Below are positions 6,693 to 13,745 of a stretch of 13,745 nt of DNA, in pieces. The notes beneath the pieces are model-generated. The model ran no database searches, was not told the origin of the DNA, and saw only the letters and a program-made list of their open reading frames with translations. The DNA is taken from NCBI GenBank assembly GCA_947653315.1, contig CANTGP010000030.1, positions 1-13,745 of the forward strand. Direction: 5' to 3'. Position 1 is the stretch's first letter; the number at the start of each line of letters is the position of its first letter. This DNA is from an uncultured Lachnospiraceae bacterium. GTDB taxonomy: Bacteria; Bacillota; Clostridia; Lachnospirales; Lachnospiraceae. Made by a program: the position numbers and the translations under genes.

Positions 6693-8414
6693 ATGGTCAG
6701 TAATATGGGAAAAGTTTATTTGGCGCGGGATTTGGCGGTGGACAAATTGTTGGATTACCAAAACCCGGACGGTTCTTTTTCGGGAGCCGTGGACTTTAAC
6801 GCATGGGCGGATGCCGCCTACCTGATTCTGCTTCATGAACTCGGAGTGGAAGAAGACGTGGAGGATTTAAAAAAGGATTTGCTCTGCCGGATGAAAGAGG
6901 ACGGCTCATGGGGGGCATTGTCGGACGGCAGCCAATCGGATTCGGATTATAAAAGCACCATCATCGCCTATACGGCGCTGGCAAGGTACGGGGAAAACAT
7001 GGAAAAGACGCAGCGGTGGCTGAATACTTATAACGGAAGCGTTTGGCTGGACCCGTACACGGAGATGCTTGTGAGGGAAAAAGGGGAGAAGTTCTTTTTC
7101 CCTCCGGCGGTCTTGGCGTATATTCCCTCATGGATTGGGAAGGTTTTGGGATATTTGCATATGAAATTCCCGAAAGTATTCTTTTGGAGTTATTTTCTCT
7201 TTCCGTCGGCATGGACGAGAAATGCATTTCCCCAGCTTCAGATTGTGGGTACGAGGAAGAACGGGCGGCGGATAGGGATTGTGACAAAGAAGGCATTGGA
7301 ATTATTGGAAAGACGTATTTTGGATGCGCAATTAAGGAACGGGAGCTGGTTTGATACCATACTGCCCACTATCGGGGCAATCTATGCCCTGCATTTGTCG
7401 GGTTATGGAAAGGAAGCGGAGTGTATCCAGGCAGGACTTCAATTCCTGCGGATGCAAAAACAGGAAAAGGGCAGGCTGAACCGGTTTGATTTGACCATTT
7501 GGAATACTTCTTTGGCGCTTTCCTCGCTGTTAGAGGTAAAGGACGGGAAACCGGAAATACGGGAAGCCGTCCAAAAAGGTATTTATTTCCTGACCCAAAA
7601 CCAGGGGATTTCAGGAGGGTGGGCATTTACCCACAGCAACAGGGAACTGCCGGACCATGACGATACCGCATTGGCGTTGATTGCGCTGAAGAAAGCGGAA
7701 GCCCAGGGCTTTACCGTGGCGAAGCGTACCATCCAAAAGGGATATGGGTTTCTCCTGTCCAGACAGAATTTGGACGGGGGATGGGGCGCCTTTGACAAGA
7801 ACCAAAGTGTGAAGCAGCCGGGGCTGCTTCCGCCGTACCATGTGGAATACGGTCATGAATTAAAAGACCCTTCCACCGCCGACGTAACCGGCCATGCGCT
7901 GCTTGCGCTCAGCTTCCGGAATGACAGGGCAGCCGGGGAGGCCATCGGCAGGGCGAGAAACTGGCTCATGCAGGACCGGGCGGGAAACTGCTGGTACGGA
8001 AGATGGGGACTTTGCTATTATTACGGGACGTCCAGGGTTTTACTGGGACTTGCGGCAGCAGGGGAAAAGCAGACGGCTCCTTATGTGAAGCAATCCGTAA
8101 GCTGGATAGAGCATACGCAGAACGATGACGGGGGATGGGGGGAAAATTACCGGAGCTACTATTCCAAAACTCCCGTGATTGGTAAGAGTACCTTGGAACA
8201 TACCGCATGGTGTGTGCTTTCCCTGATGAAATACAAATATGCGGACCGGAAGGCCATCGACAGGGGGATCGGTTATTTGGCAGACAAAATACTGGCGGGC
8301 GGGGAAGCGTCTTACGCGGCGGCAGCCATCGAACCTGCCTGTTATGAGATTTACGCTTCGGTTTTCCCGCTGCAGGCGTTGGCGGAATATGAGAAGTACA
8401 TAAGCGGGAAATAG
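6693..8414 (+). CDS. Class II terpene cyclase B (squalene-hopene cyclase-like)
   Basis: From the 6693 start this is a 573 aa member of the same superfamily as cyclase A. The catalytic acid motif is DHDD at 321-324 (LPDHDDTALALIAL). QW-like repeats include YQNPDGSFSG near the N-terminus, EDGSWG, RNGSWF, QNLDGGWGAF and QNDDGGWGEN. WYGRWGLCYYYGTSRV from W434 is close to the hopene cyclase block and keeps GT where cyclase A has AV. The usual WDT reads WNT (N271), a possible active-site difference from cyclase A. The hydrophobic stretch around residues 140-180 (IPSWIGKVLGYL and FFWSYFLF) may help monotopic membrane attachment. A second DXDD enzyme in one operon suggests two successive or alternative cyclisations, for example from each end of a chain or on two products. 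No other clear function fits; the substrate is unknown. Confidence 0.9.
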   Translation: MVSNMGKVYLARDLAVDKLLDYQNPDGSFSGAVDFNAWADAAYLILLHELGVEEDVEDLKKDLLCRMKEDGSWGALSDGSQSDSDYKSTIIAYTALARYGENMEKTQRWLNTYNGSVWLDPYTEMLVREKGEKFFFPPAVLAYIPSWIGKVLGYLHMKFPKVFFWSYFLFPSAWTRNAFPQLQIVGTRKNGRRIGIVTKKALELLERRILDAQLRNGSWFDTILPTIGAIYALHLSGYGKEAECIQAGLQFLRMQKQEKGRLNRFDLTIWNTSLALSSLLEVKDGKPEIREAVQKGIYFLTQNQGISGGWAFTHSNRELPDHDDTALALIALKKAEAQGFTVAKRTIQKGYGFLLSRQNLDGGWGAFDKNQSVKQPGLLPPYHVEYGHELKDPSTADVTGHALLALSFRNDRAAGEAIGRARNWLMQDRAGNCWYGRWGLCYYYGTSRVLLGLAAAGEKQTAPYVKQSVSWIEHTQNDDGGWGENYRSYYSKTPVIGKSTLEHTAWCVLSLMKYKYADRKAIDRGIGYLADKILAGGEASYAAAAIEPACYEIYASVFPLQALAEYEKYISGK

Positions 8415-8425
8415 GAAACAGAGGG

Positions 8426-8433
8426 AAAGGAGG
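8426..8433 (+). promoter_or_regulatory. Near-consensus Shine-Dalgarno of the first radical SAM gene
   Basis: AAAGGAGG lies five bases before the ATG at 8439, the most complete ribosome site in the window. It suggests strong independent initiation of the radical SAM block after cyclase B. Confidence 0.6.
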
Positions 8434-8438
8434 ACAAC

Positions 8439-9878
8439 ATGTATTTATCGAAATACCATATCATCCACCAATACCCGGACGGCAGCAGGGTTCTGTTAAA
8501 TACCCTGGGCGGGGGAATGACGCGGTTAGATGACGGGGACCGGCCGGTTTCCGGGCAGTTGTTCCCTGCGGGAGCGGATTCCTCGGGAAATCTGACTGCG
8601 GACGGGCTGACGGAGGAAGAAAGGAAAACGCTGCTGCGTGCCGGGCTGCTGTTTGGGGATAAGGAAGAAGAAGACCGTTTGGTGCAGTATTGGATGGAGC
8701 GGAGGAGGAAGGAACTGGAAAGCGAACCGGTGGCACATGTCATTTACCTGTCCTATCACTGCAACCTGAAATGTACCTACTGCTGTTATGCGGGTCTGAG
8801 GGACAGGAAAAAGGTAATGGAACGCGCGGACATTGACCGCGTGATGCGGATGGTGGAAAAAACACAGCGGGAGTCGGGAAGAAACAGCAGGATATGCCTG
8901 TTCGGGGGCGAACCGCTGCAAAGGAGCAGCTACGGGCTTGTGGAATATGCGTTGGAAAGCATAAAGAAGCTGGCAGACAGGGAGCGGGAGTTTGGAAGGC
9001 GGTGTCGGGCAATGATTTTTACCAATGGCATGGAGCTGCCTTTTTACCGGGAACTGCTTGGAAAATACAGGGAGTATATCGAGCATATATTGGTGACGCT
9101 AATCGGAACAAAGTCCATCCATGACCGTTTACGGATATCCGGCGACGGGAAAGGGAGCTTTGATAGAGTGGCGCGGGGAGTCGGCGAACTGTTGGAAACG
9201 GGAATCCGGACATGGCTTGTAACAAACATAGACCGCACGAATCTGGATGAACTGACGGAAAACGTAAGGCTGGTAAAAGAAAGGGGGTGGGACAAATACG
9301 GGAATTTTGAAGGATATTATTTTGGCAGAATCAAATATTACGACCAAAACCACGAAAATGCGGTGACGGAATCGGAATTGCTGGAGGAAGCCGTAAAACG
9401 GCTGGCAGGTAAGGAAGAAGCGCAGAATATGTATAATTTCGGCGATATGAGACTGTTAAAAGCGGTCAAGAACTTTTACCTGTTTTCCACGGGGAAAAGC
9501 AGTAAGGCATTCCATACGCCCTACGGCTGTTCTTCGGGAAGCCTCTCACAGTTTTCCTACGATGCGGACGGAACGTTATATACCTGTTCCGGCGCCATGG
9601 GAATCCGCGGTTATGAAATAGGCGCATACAGCCCGGAAGGGGCCGTGGACGACAAAAAGGCGCAGTGGTGGAAGCGCCGGGAGGTAAGGGCAATCGGAAA
9701 GTGCCGGGACTGTCCGGTGGCATTTCTCTGCGGGGGCGGATGCGCCTATGCGGCAAAGGAAATAAACGGAAGCGAATACCTGCCCTGCTGCACCGATTCC
9801 GAAAAGCTGCTGCATACCTATTTGGACGCTGTGTATCATGGCATCCGTATCCGTTACAGGGATTTATTGAGGGAATGA
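8439..9878 (+). CDS. Radical SAM/SPASM maturase-like enzyme 1
   Basis: A 479 aa cytosolic iron-sulfur enzyme. The radical SAM cluster motif CxxxCxxC is C108, C112, C115 (CNLKCTYCCY, with an extra adjacent Cys). LFGGEPL and FTNG follow as SAM-binding landmarks. The C-terminal SPASM-type cysteines are C364, C383 (TCSG), C422, C425, C431, C435 and C450/C451, including CRDCPVAFLCGGGC, enough for two auxiliary 4Fe-4S clusters. The first ~100 residues (MYLSKYHII, then RVLLNTLGGG) resemble the leader-recognition N-terminal region seen in many peptide-modifying SPASM enzymes; that similarity is my judgement. Known relatives form thioether, C-C or other links in peptides, or oxidise proteins. Peptide or terpenoid are both possible substrates, as no precursor gene is nearby. 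It is homologous along its length to the next gene. Confidence 0.88.
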   Translation: MYLSKYHIIHQYPDGSRVLLNTLGGGMTRLDDGDRPVSGQLFPAGADSSGNLTADGLTEEERKTLLRAGLLFGDKEEEDRLVQYWMERRRKELESEPVAHVIYLSYHCNLKCTYCCYAGLRDRKKVMERADIDRVMRMVEKTQRESGRNSRICLFGGEPLQRSSYGLVEYALESIKKLADREREFGRRCRAMIFTNGMELPFYRELLGKYREYIEHILVTLIGTKSIHDRLRISGDGKGSFDRVARGVGELLETGIRTWLVTNIDRTNLDELTENVRLVKERGWDKYGNFEGYYFGRIKYYDQNHENAVTESELLEEAVKRLAGKEEAQNMYNFGDMRLLKAVKNFYLFSTGKSSKAFHTPYGCSSGSLSQFSYDADGTLYTCSGAMGIRGYEIGAYSPEGAVDDKKAQWWKRREVRAIGKCRDCPVAFLCGGGCAYAAKEINGSEYLPCCTDSEKLLHTYLDAVYHGIRIRYRDLLRE

Positions 9879-9906
9879 CATTCTTAAGGAGAAAGGAAGG
9901 AAAAAA

Positions 9907-11322
9907 ATGTATTTATCAAAATATTGCGATGACATTCTGACGGACCGGGGAGAACGGTATCTGCTTCAAACGCTGGCAGGAAGGATAGACCCCGTTACGC
10001 CGGAAATCTACGAGGATTATAAACGGCTGAAACGCAACGGGGAAGAAACGGTACCGGAGGAAACGAAAAGATTCCTCATGGAAGGGAAGTACCTGCTGGA
10101 AGACGAGGGGCAGGAAAAAAAGATGGTGGAACAGGCGTATGAAAGCTATTTGGAAAAAATGAAGAATAAGCCCGTCACGTTTTTTAACTACATAACGTAT
10201 GACTGTAATTTAAGGTGCAGTTATTGCTGTTACAGGTACTTGGACAGGGAAACGCCGGTTATGGACAAGACGTATATGGACAATGTATTCCGGGCGATGG
10301 TACAGATGCAGGAGAAGTCGGGACGCAAGTGCTCGAGAATCGTCTTATCGGGAGGGGAACCGTTATTAAAAGAGAATTATGCTTCGGTGGAATATTTTTT
10401 CCGTAAGGCAAAGCAGCATGTGGAAAATGAGGCGGCGGCAGGCAGAAAATGTATTTTCACCATTTTTACAAACGCTACCCAGGCGCCGGAATTCAAGGAA
10501 CTGCTTATGGAGTATGAGGACATGGTTTCCCTTGTTTTCGTTACCCTGAACGGGAAGAAAGAGCATCATGACAGGGAAAGAATCACGGAGGACGGCAGGG
10601 GCAGCTTTGACGACGTTATCAAGGGAATCGATACATTCCTTTCTTTGGGAATCAATACGCTGACGGTCTGCAATGTGGGAAAAAAGACCGTGGGACAGCT
10701 TCCCGGAATTTATGAAGTGGCGCGTGAAAACAAGTGGATTGGACATCCCAATTTCAAAGGCTGTTTTGTCAGCAGGATTAAGGACCACAGGCAGGAAAAC
10801 GACAATGTGATTTCGGAAGACGAGTTGGTAAAAGCGGTGGTCAGCCTGATGGAAGAAGGAGAGCTGCATGAGGATTTTTATAATTTCGGGGATTTGAAGC
10901 AGCTTAAGACAGCACTGCAGTTTATGGAAGCTGCCGGGAAGAATGCGAAGGCGGGCAGTTACCACCAGTTTAGCGGCTGTAACAATAAAGGCAGCCAGTA
11001 TTCGTTTTCCGTGGACGCCAATATATACGCCTGCGCCCCTTCCATGGGATTATGGGAATATGCGGTGGGCAACTTCATGCCGGATATTGTTTATGATAAG
11101 GAAATGAAGGATTGGTGGGAAAGCAGGAGTTTTTTAAACATTCCGAAATGCAGGGAATGTTCCGTTGCGTTTTTGTGCGGCGGCGGCTGCGCGTTTGAAG
11201 CGGTGGAAAAGAACGGGGACTGCAATAACCCGAATTGCAGCGGAATAAAAAATATCCTGAAACTTTTCCTGGAAACGGATGCCGCATCCAGGCTGAAACA
11301 CGACGACCTTTTGTATGATTAA
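9907..11322 (+). CDS. Radical SAM/SPASM maturase-like enzyme 2
   Basis: A 471 aa paralogue of the preceding enzyme with the same layout: N-terminal region beginning MYLSKYCDD and containing YLLQTLAGR, radical SAM cysteines C100, C104, C107 (CNLRCSYCCY), LSGGEPLL, and SPASM cysteines C358, C376, C415, C418, C424, C428, C439 and C444. The usual TNG motif reads FTNAT, a Gly to Ala change in the SAM region. Like enzyme 1 it has a Cys directly after the third cluster Cys and the CxxC...AFLCGGGC signature. Retention of all cluster cysteines in both paralogues argues for two active enzymes with different sites or substrates, not decay. The purine-rich run AAGGAGAAAGGAAGG (9886-9900) precedes the ATG at 9907. 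The gap to enzyme 1 is 28 bases. Confidence 0.88.
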   Translation: MYLSKYCDDILTDRGERYLLQTLAGRIDPVTPEIYEDYKRLKRNGEETVPEETKRFLMEGKYLLEDEGQEKKMVEQAYESYLEKMKNKPVTFFNYITYDCNLRCSYCCYRYLDRETPVMDKTYMDNVFRAMVQMQEKSGRKCSRIVLSGGEPLLKENYASVEYFFRKAKQHVENEAAAGRKCIFTIFTNATQAPEFKELLMEYEDMVSLVFVTLNGKKEHHDRERITEDGRGSFDDVIKGIDTFLSLGINTLTVCNVGKKTVGQLPGIYEVARENKWIGHPNFKGCFVSRIKDHRQENDNVISEDELVKAVVSLMEEGELHEDFYNFGDLKQLKTALQFMEAAGKNAKAGSYHQFSGCNNKGSQYSFSVDANIYACAPSMGLWEYAVGNFMPDIVYDKEMKDWWESRSFLNIPKCRECSVAFLCGGGCAFEAVEKNGDCNNPNCSGIKNILKLFLETDAASRLKHDDLLYD

Positions 11323-11360
11323 GGATAGGAATTTGGAACGGATAACGAAAGGAGAAGATT

Positions 11361-12113
11361 ATGGGTTTACTATTGTGGAAAAGGGAAATGGCGGTATTCA
11401 GGAAAAATGCGCCCGGTATTGTACTGCCGGGCATCATGCTGCCGCTCATTATTTTAGTTGCCGTAGGGAAAATCATGGGCAAATCCATCACCTTAACGGC
11501 GGAAACGGATTATTTTACGTTTGCTGCCAGCGGCATTTTGGTTATCACGATGATGACCATGTGTACTTTCGTGACAGGGTTTGACCATCTGACGGATTTT
11601 AGACAGATTAAGAACTTTGAGGAATTACTGGCGGCGCCGTTCCGGGTACGGGATATTATCCTTGGGAAATCCATGGGAACGGCGACGAAAGCGTTAACGG
11701 GAGGGGCGGTATTGTTTGTGATTTCCCTGCTTTTGGGTGCGGAATATCATTTTTCCGTTTTGGGAGCGGTTGTGGGAATTGTCTCGCTGTTTTTGGCGGG
11801 AATGTTTTTCTGCATGTTTTCCATCGTCTGTGCGGTGGTGGCGCCGAACCATGATGCGTTTTCGGGAATGCTGAATCTGGTAGTCATGCCCTTAATGTTT
11901 TTCAGCGAAACATTTTTCCAGCGTACCATCCTCGGGGGATATGCATGGCTGCTGCATCTTTCACCGCTTTACTATATGGTGAATATTTTCAGGGATTGTG
12001 CGTTTGGAGCCGTTTCCCGGAATACGTTTCTGTTTTTGCTGGTAGTCCTGCTTTTGGATGCCGTGATGTTGGCACTGGCAACGGCAGTATTCAAAAAAAA
12101 TCTGATTGATTAG
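11361..12113 (+). CDS. ABC-2 type transporter permease
   Basis: A 250 aa membrane protein with about six hydrophobic segments (near residues 18-36, 50-72, 106-126, 132-160, 168-186 and 223-243). The cytoplasmic motif FEELLAAPFRVRDIILGKS after the second segment is typical of ABC-2 permeases of the DrrB/NodJ type, and the LSPLYYMVNIFRDC stretch before the last segment also fits. This type exports lipids, antibiotics or polysaccharides, often as a dimer with a separate ATPase, which here is the next gene, 14 bases downstream. AAAGGAG at 11348-11354 supports the ATG at 11361. The likely role is export or membrane relocation of the cluster product, or self-protection; the cargo is inferred from context only. 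Confidence 0.87.
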   Translation: MGLLLWKREMAVFRKNAPGIVLPGIMLPLIILVAVGKIMGKSITLTAETDYFTFAASGILVITMMTMCTFVTGFDHLTDFRQIKNFEELLAAPFRVRDIILGKSMGTATKALTGGAVLFVISLLLGAEYHFSVLGAVVGIVSLFLAGMFFCMFSIVCAVVAPNHDAFSGMLNLVVMPLMFFSETFFQRTILGGYAWLLHLSPLYYMVNIFRDCAFGAVSRNTFLFLLVVLLLDAVMLALATAVFKKNLID

Positions 12114-12127
12114 GAGGAAATGACGTT

Positions 12128-12874
12128 ATGAGTCTGAAAATCAATAATCTGACAAAGAGTTATGGAGCGGTGCCGGCACTGGACCATATGAATTTGGATA
12201 TCGCTCCAAAACAAGTATTCGGTCTGCTCGGCCCGAACGGCGCCGGGAAAACGACGCTGATCCGAATCCTGTGTCAGTTGGCAAGGCCGGATGCCGGCAG
12301 TGTATCCATCCATAACCGGAAGATTCGGGATGCCGTGGAGGCGAAAGCCATGATAGGTCTGGTTCCGCAGACGAATAATCTGCACGGCGGTTTGACGGTA
12401 TTTGAAAATCTGCTGTTCCACGCACGGTATTACGGAATAAGCAGAAAAGACGCGGCGGAAAGAGCAGAGAAACTGCTGGCGGAATTTGGCCTTACGCAGA
12501 ATGCGGGCAAACAGATCCATATGCTGTCGGGAGGAACGAAACAACGGGTCCTGATTGCAAGGGCGCTGATACAATCTCCCGAAATACTCATTATGGACGA
12601 GCCTACCGTGGGACTGGACCCGATTATCCGGAAAGAACTGTGGGAAATGATACGTAATTTAAAAAAGGAGCATACGGTGCTGCTGACCACACAGTACATA
12701 GAGGAAGCCGAGGAGCTTTGCGACGAGGTGGCGATTATGGACAGGGGGAAACTGGTTGTCCGGGGAAGACCCGCCGAATTGAAAAAGGAAGTGGGGGACG
12801 TACAGTACCATGAGACGACGTTAGAGGACGTGTTCATGAAATACACGCACCGGACAATGCATGGGGGATTTTGA
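12128..12874 (+). CDS. ABC transporter ATP-binding protein
   Basis: A 248 aa ATPase partner of the ABC-2 permease. Walker A is GPNGAGKTT at 35-43. The Q-loop region is LVPQTNNL, the signature LSGGTKQR starts at residue 133, Walker B is ILIMDEP with D157 and E158, followed by TVGLDP, and the H-loop position reads LLTTQYIEEAEELCDEV: the usual switch His (TTH) is Gln here. A TTQY-type Gln occurs in some drug-export ATPases of the DrrA group, so activity is not excluded. The C-terminal region is short: after AELKKEVGD there are only a few residues before TTLEDVFMKYTHR, where DrrA-like proteins usually carry several tens more. AGGAGG at 12112-12117 overlaps the permease stop and serves the ATG at 12128. 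Confidence 0.92.
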   Translation: MSLKINNLTKSYGAVPALDHMNLDIAPKQVFGLLGPNGAGKTTLIRILCQLARPDAGSVSIHNRKIRDAVEAKAMIGLVPQTNNLHGGLTVFENLLFHARYYGISRKDAAERAEKLLAEFGLTQNAGKQIHMLSGGTKQRVLIARALIQSPEILIMDEPTVGLDPIIRKELWEMIRNLKKEHTVLLTTQYIEEAEELCDEVAIMDRGKLVVRGRPAELKKEVGDVQYHETTLEDVFMKYTHRTMHGGF

Positions 12875-12893
12875 AATGAGGAACAGGAAACGG

Positions 12894-12942
12894 AAAGACT
12901 ACGGAAAGGAAAGAATATGGAAAGAAAAGACTACGGAAAGGA
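12894..12942 (+). repeat. Direct repeat of 17 bases, 32 bases apart, before radical SAM gene 3
   Basis: AAAGACTACGGAAAGGA occurs at 12894-12910 and again, exactly, at 12926-12942 in the 77-base gap between the ATPase and radical SAM gene 3. The second copy provides AAAGGAG (12937-12943), the ribosome site of that gene, with a spacing of eight. The spacer also contains an ATG-initiated reading frame of 27 codons (12876-12959) preceded by GGGGGA; it is very Lys/Arg-rich and runs through both repeats. I regard the repeat as a duplicated ribosome-site region, and the frame as probably non-coding. Confidence 0.7.
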
Positions 12943-12951
12943 GACGGAAAA

Positions 12952-13745
12952 ATGTATGAATCCCAATATATCGTGGAGCACCTGTGTGATTCGGGAAAGG
13001 TGCTTCTGCTTCATATGGTATCCGGTCAGATAGTGGAAAAAACGAAAGAAACGGAAAAGGTGCTGGAACTGGTAAAAGCGGGAAAAGGGGAAGAAGCATC
13101 GTCCCGTTATGCGGAGGAAACCCGCATCCTGAAAGACAAGAAGTTTCTTTTTGGGGACGAGGACGAAGAAAGGGCATATGTGAACGGGATTTTGGAGCAG
13201 GCATATGCCCATAACCTGAAGTCATGGACATTTTTTCTGCATTTAACCTATGACTGCAACCTCTCCTGTACCTACTGCAATTATAAAGACATACCGAAAG
13301 AGCGGAAATTTATGAGCCTGGAAGGTTTGGAACACGCATTTCAGGTCATGCATAAGGTGACGGAAAACGAGGAATGCACCGATGTGACGGTGGTATTATT
13401 CGGGGGAGAACCTTTCCTGCCCGACAACCGGGAGGTCATGGAGCGGTTTTTTGTAAGTTACCGGGAATTTTCGGATTGGAATAAAAGAAAAAACATACAG
13501 ACGAACCTGATTGCATTTTCCAACGGAGTGGAAATCGGCAATAACAGGACGCTGCTTTGGAATAACCATGATATTCTGTCGGCGGTTTACGTTACGGTGA
13601 ACGGACCTGATTTTATCCATAACAAAACCAGGAAATTTCCGGACGGGGAGGGCAGTTATGAACAGGCGGTAGAGGGGGTCTGCCGTCTGCTGGAATGGGA
13701 AATCCCTACGTGGCTTGTTACCAATGTAAACCGGAAGAACATGGA
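12952..13745 (+). CDS. Radical SAM enzyme 3, SPASM-type family, 3' truncated by the window end
   Basis: An open frame of 264 codons runs to the window edge without a stop. The protein starts MYESQYIVEHL, with KVLLLHMVSGQ matching the N-terminal region of the two upstream enzymes (VLLNTLGGG and YLLQTLAGR). Radical SAM cysteines are C102, C106 and C109 (CNLSCTYCNY); the extra fourth Cys of enzymes 1 and 2 is Asn here. VLFGGEPFL and FSNG follow as expected. The SPASM domain, if present, lies beyond the window. It is the third member of the family in the operon, separated from the other two by the ABC transporter genes. The ATG at 12952 is served by AAAGGAG at 12937-12943. The substrate is unknown. 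Confidence 0.87.
   Translation, partial: MYESQYIVEHLCDSGKVLLLHMVSGQIVEKTKETEKVLELVKAGKGEEASSRYAEETRILKDKKFLFGDEDEERAYVNGILEQAYAHNLKSWTFFLHLTYDCNLSCTYCNYKDIPKERKFMSLEGLEHAFQVMHKVTENEECTDVTVVLFGGEPFLPDNREVMERFFVSYREFSDWNKRKNIQTNLIAFSNGVEIGNNRTLLWNNHDILSAVYVTVNGPDFIHNKTRKFPDGEGSYEQAVEGVCRLLEWEIPTWLVTNVNRKNM

Noticed and set aside
10366..10965. Minus-strand frame of 199 codons
   Set aside because: It is fully antisense to radical SAM gene 2, whose motifs are intact, and it has no recognisable domain.
12876..12959. 27-codon frame as a RiPP precursor gene
   Set aside because: It is dominated by Lys/Arg from a purine-rich duplicated ribosome-site region and has no Cys, no Gly-rich core and no leader-like acidic segment. 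Kept only as a finding.
1..13745. tRNA, rRNA, CRISPR, insertion sequence or riboswitch
   Set aside because: No cloverleaf, spaced repeat array, transposase or long structured leader was recognised; nearly all bases are coding, and the only repeats are the two short spacer repeats.

Overview
The window reads as one long biosynthetic operon: thirteen protein genes, all on the + strand, with gaps of at most 77 bases and several start/stop overlaps. Both ends are cut, so the operon's promoter, its terminator and possibly further genes lie outside. Purine-rich AAAGGAG/AGGAGG ribosome sites, a base composition near 50% GC, a deoxyxylulose-phosphate (MEP) isoprenoid enzyme and clusters of radical SAM/SPASM enzymes suggest an anaerobic Firmicute, most plausibly a Clostridia/Lachnospiraceae-type organism. 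That assignment is inferred from style, not from a marker gene.

Region 1 (2-3869) supplies isoprenoid precursors and chains. It holds the tail of a probable isopentenyl-diphosphate isomerase, an all-trans polyprenyl diphosphate synthase (161-1138), a UbiA-type membrane prenyltransferase (1201-2139) and a 1-deoxyxylulose-5-phosphate synthase (2133-3869). Region 2 (3918-8414) is the cyclisation block: class II terpene cyclase A, a second UbiA-type protein, then class II terpene cyclase B. Both cyclases belong to the squalene-hopene cyclase superfamily and keep the DXDD acid motif, QW-like repeats and the YGRWG block. Region 3 (8439-13745) has two complete and one truncated radical SAM/SPASM enzymes, related to one another, with an ABC-2 permease and its ATPase between the second and third.

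Read as a pathway: DXS and the isomerase raise C5 supply; the synthase builds a linear chain; one or both UbiA proteins transfer or rearrange it in the membrane; two DXDD cyclases fold it into rings; the SPASM enzymes modify either the terpenoid or a peptide partner; the ABC transporter exports or relocates the product. No squalene or phytoene synthase and no convincing precursor peptide is present. The likely product is therefore a cyclised (mero)terpenoid, perhaps joined to a radical-SAM-modified peptide or peptide-derived acceptor. I recognise every family here but not the combination, which is the candidate new system. The product and the order of steps are inference.
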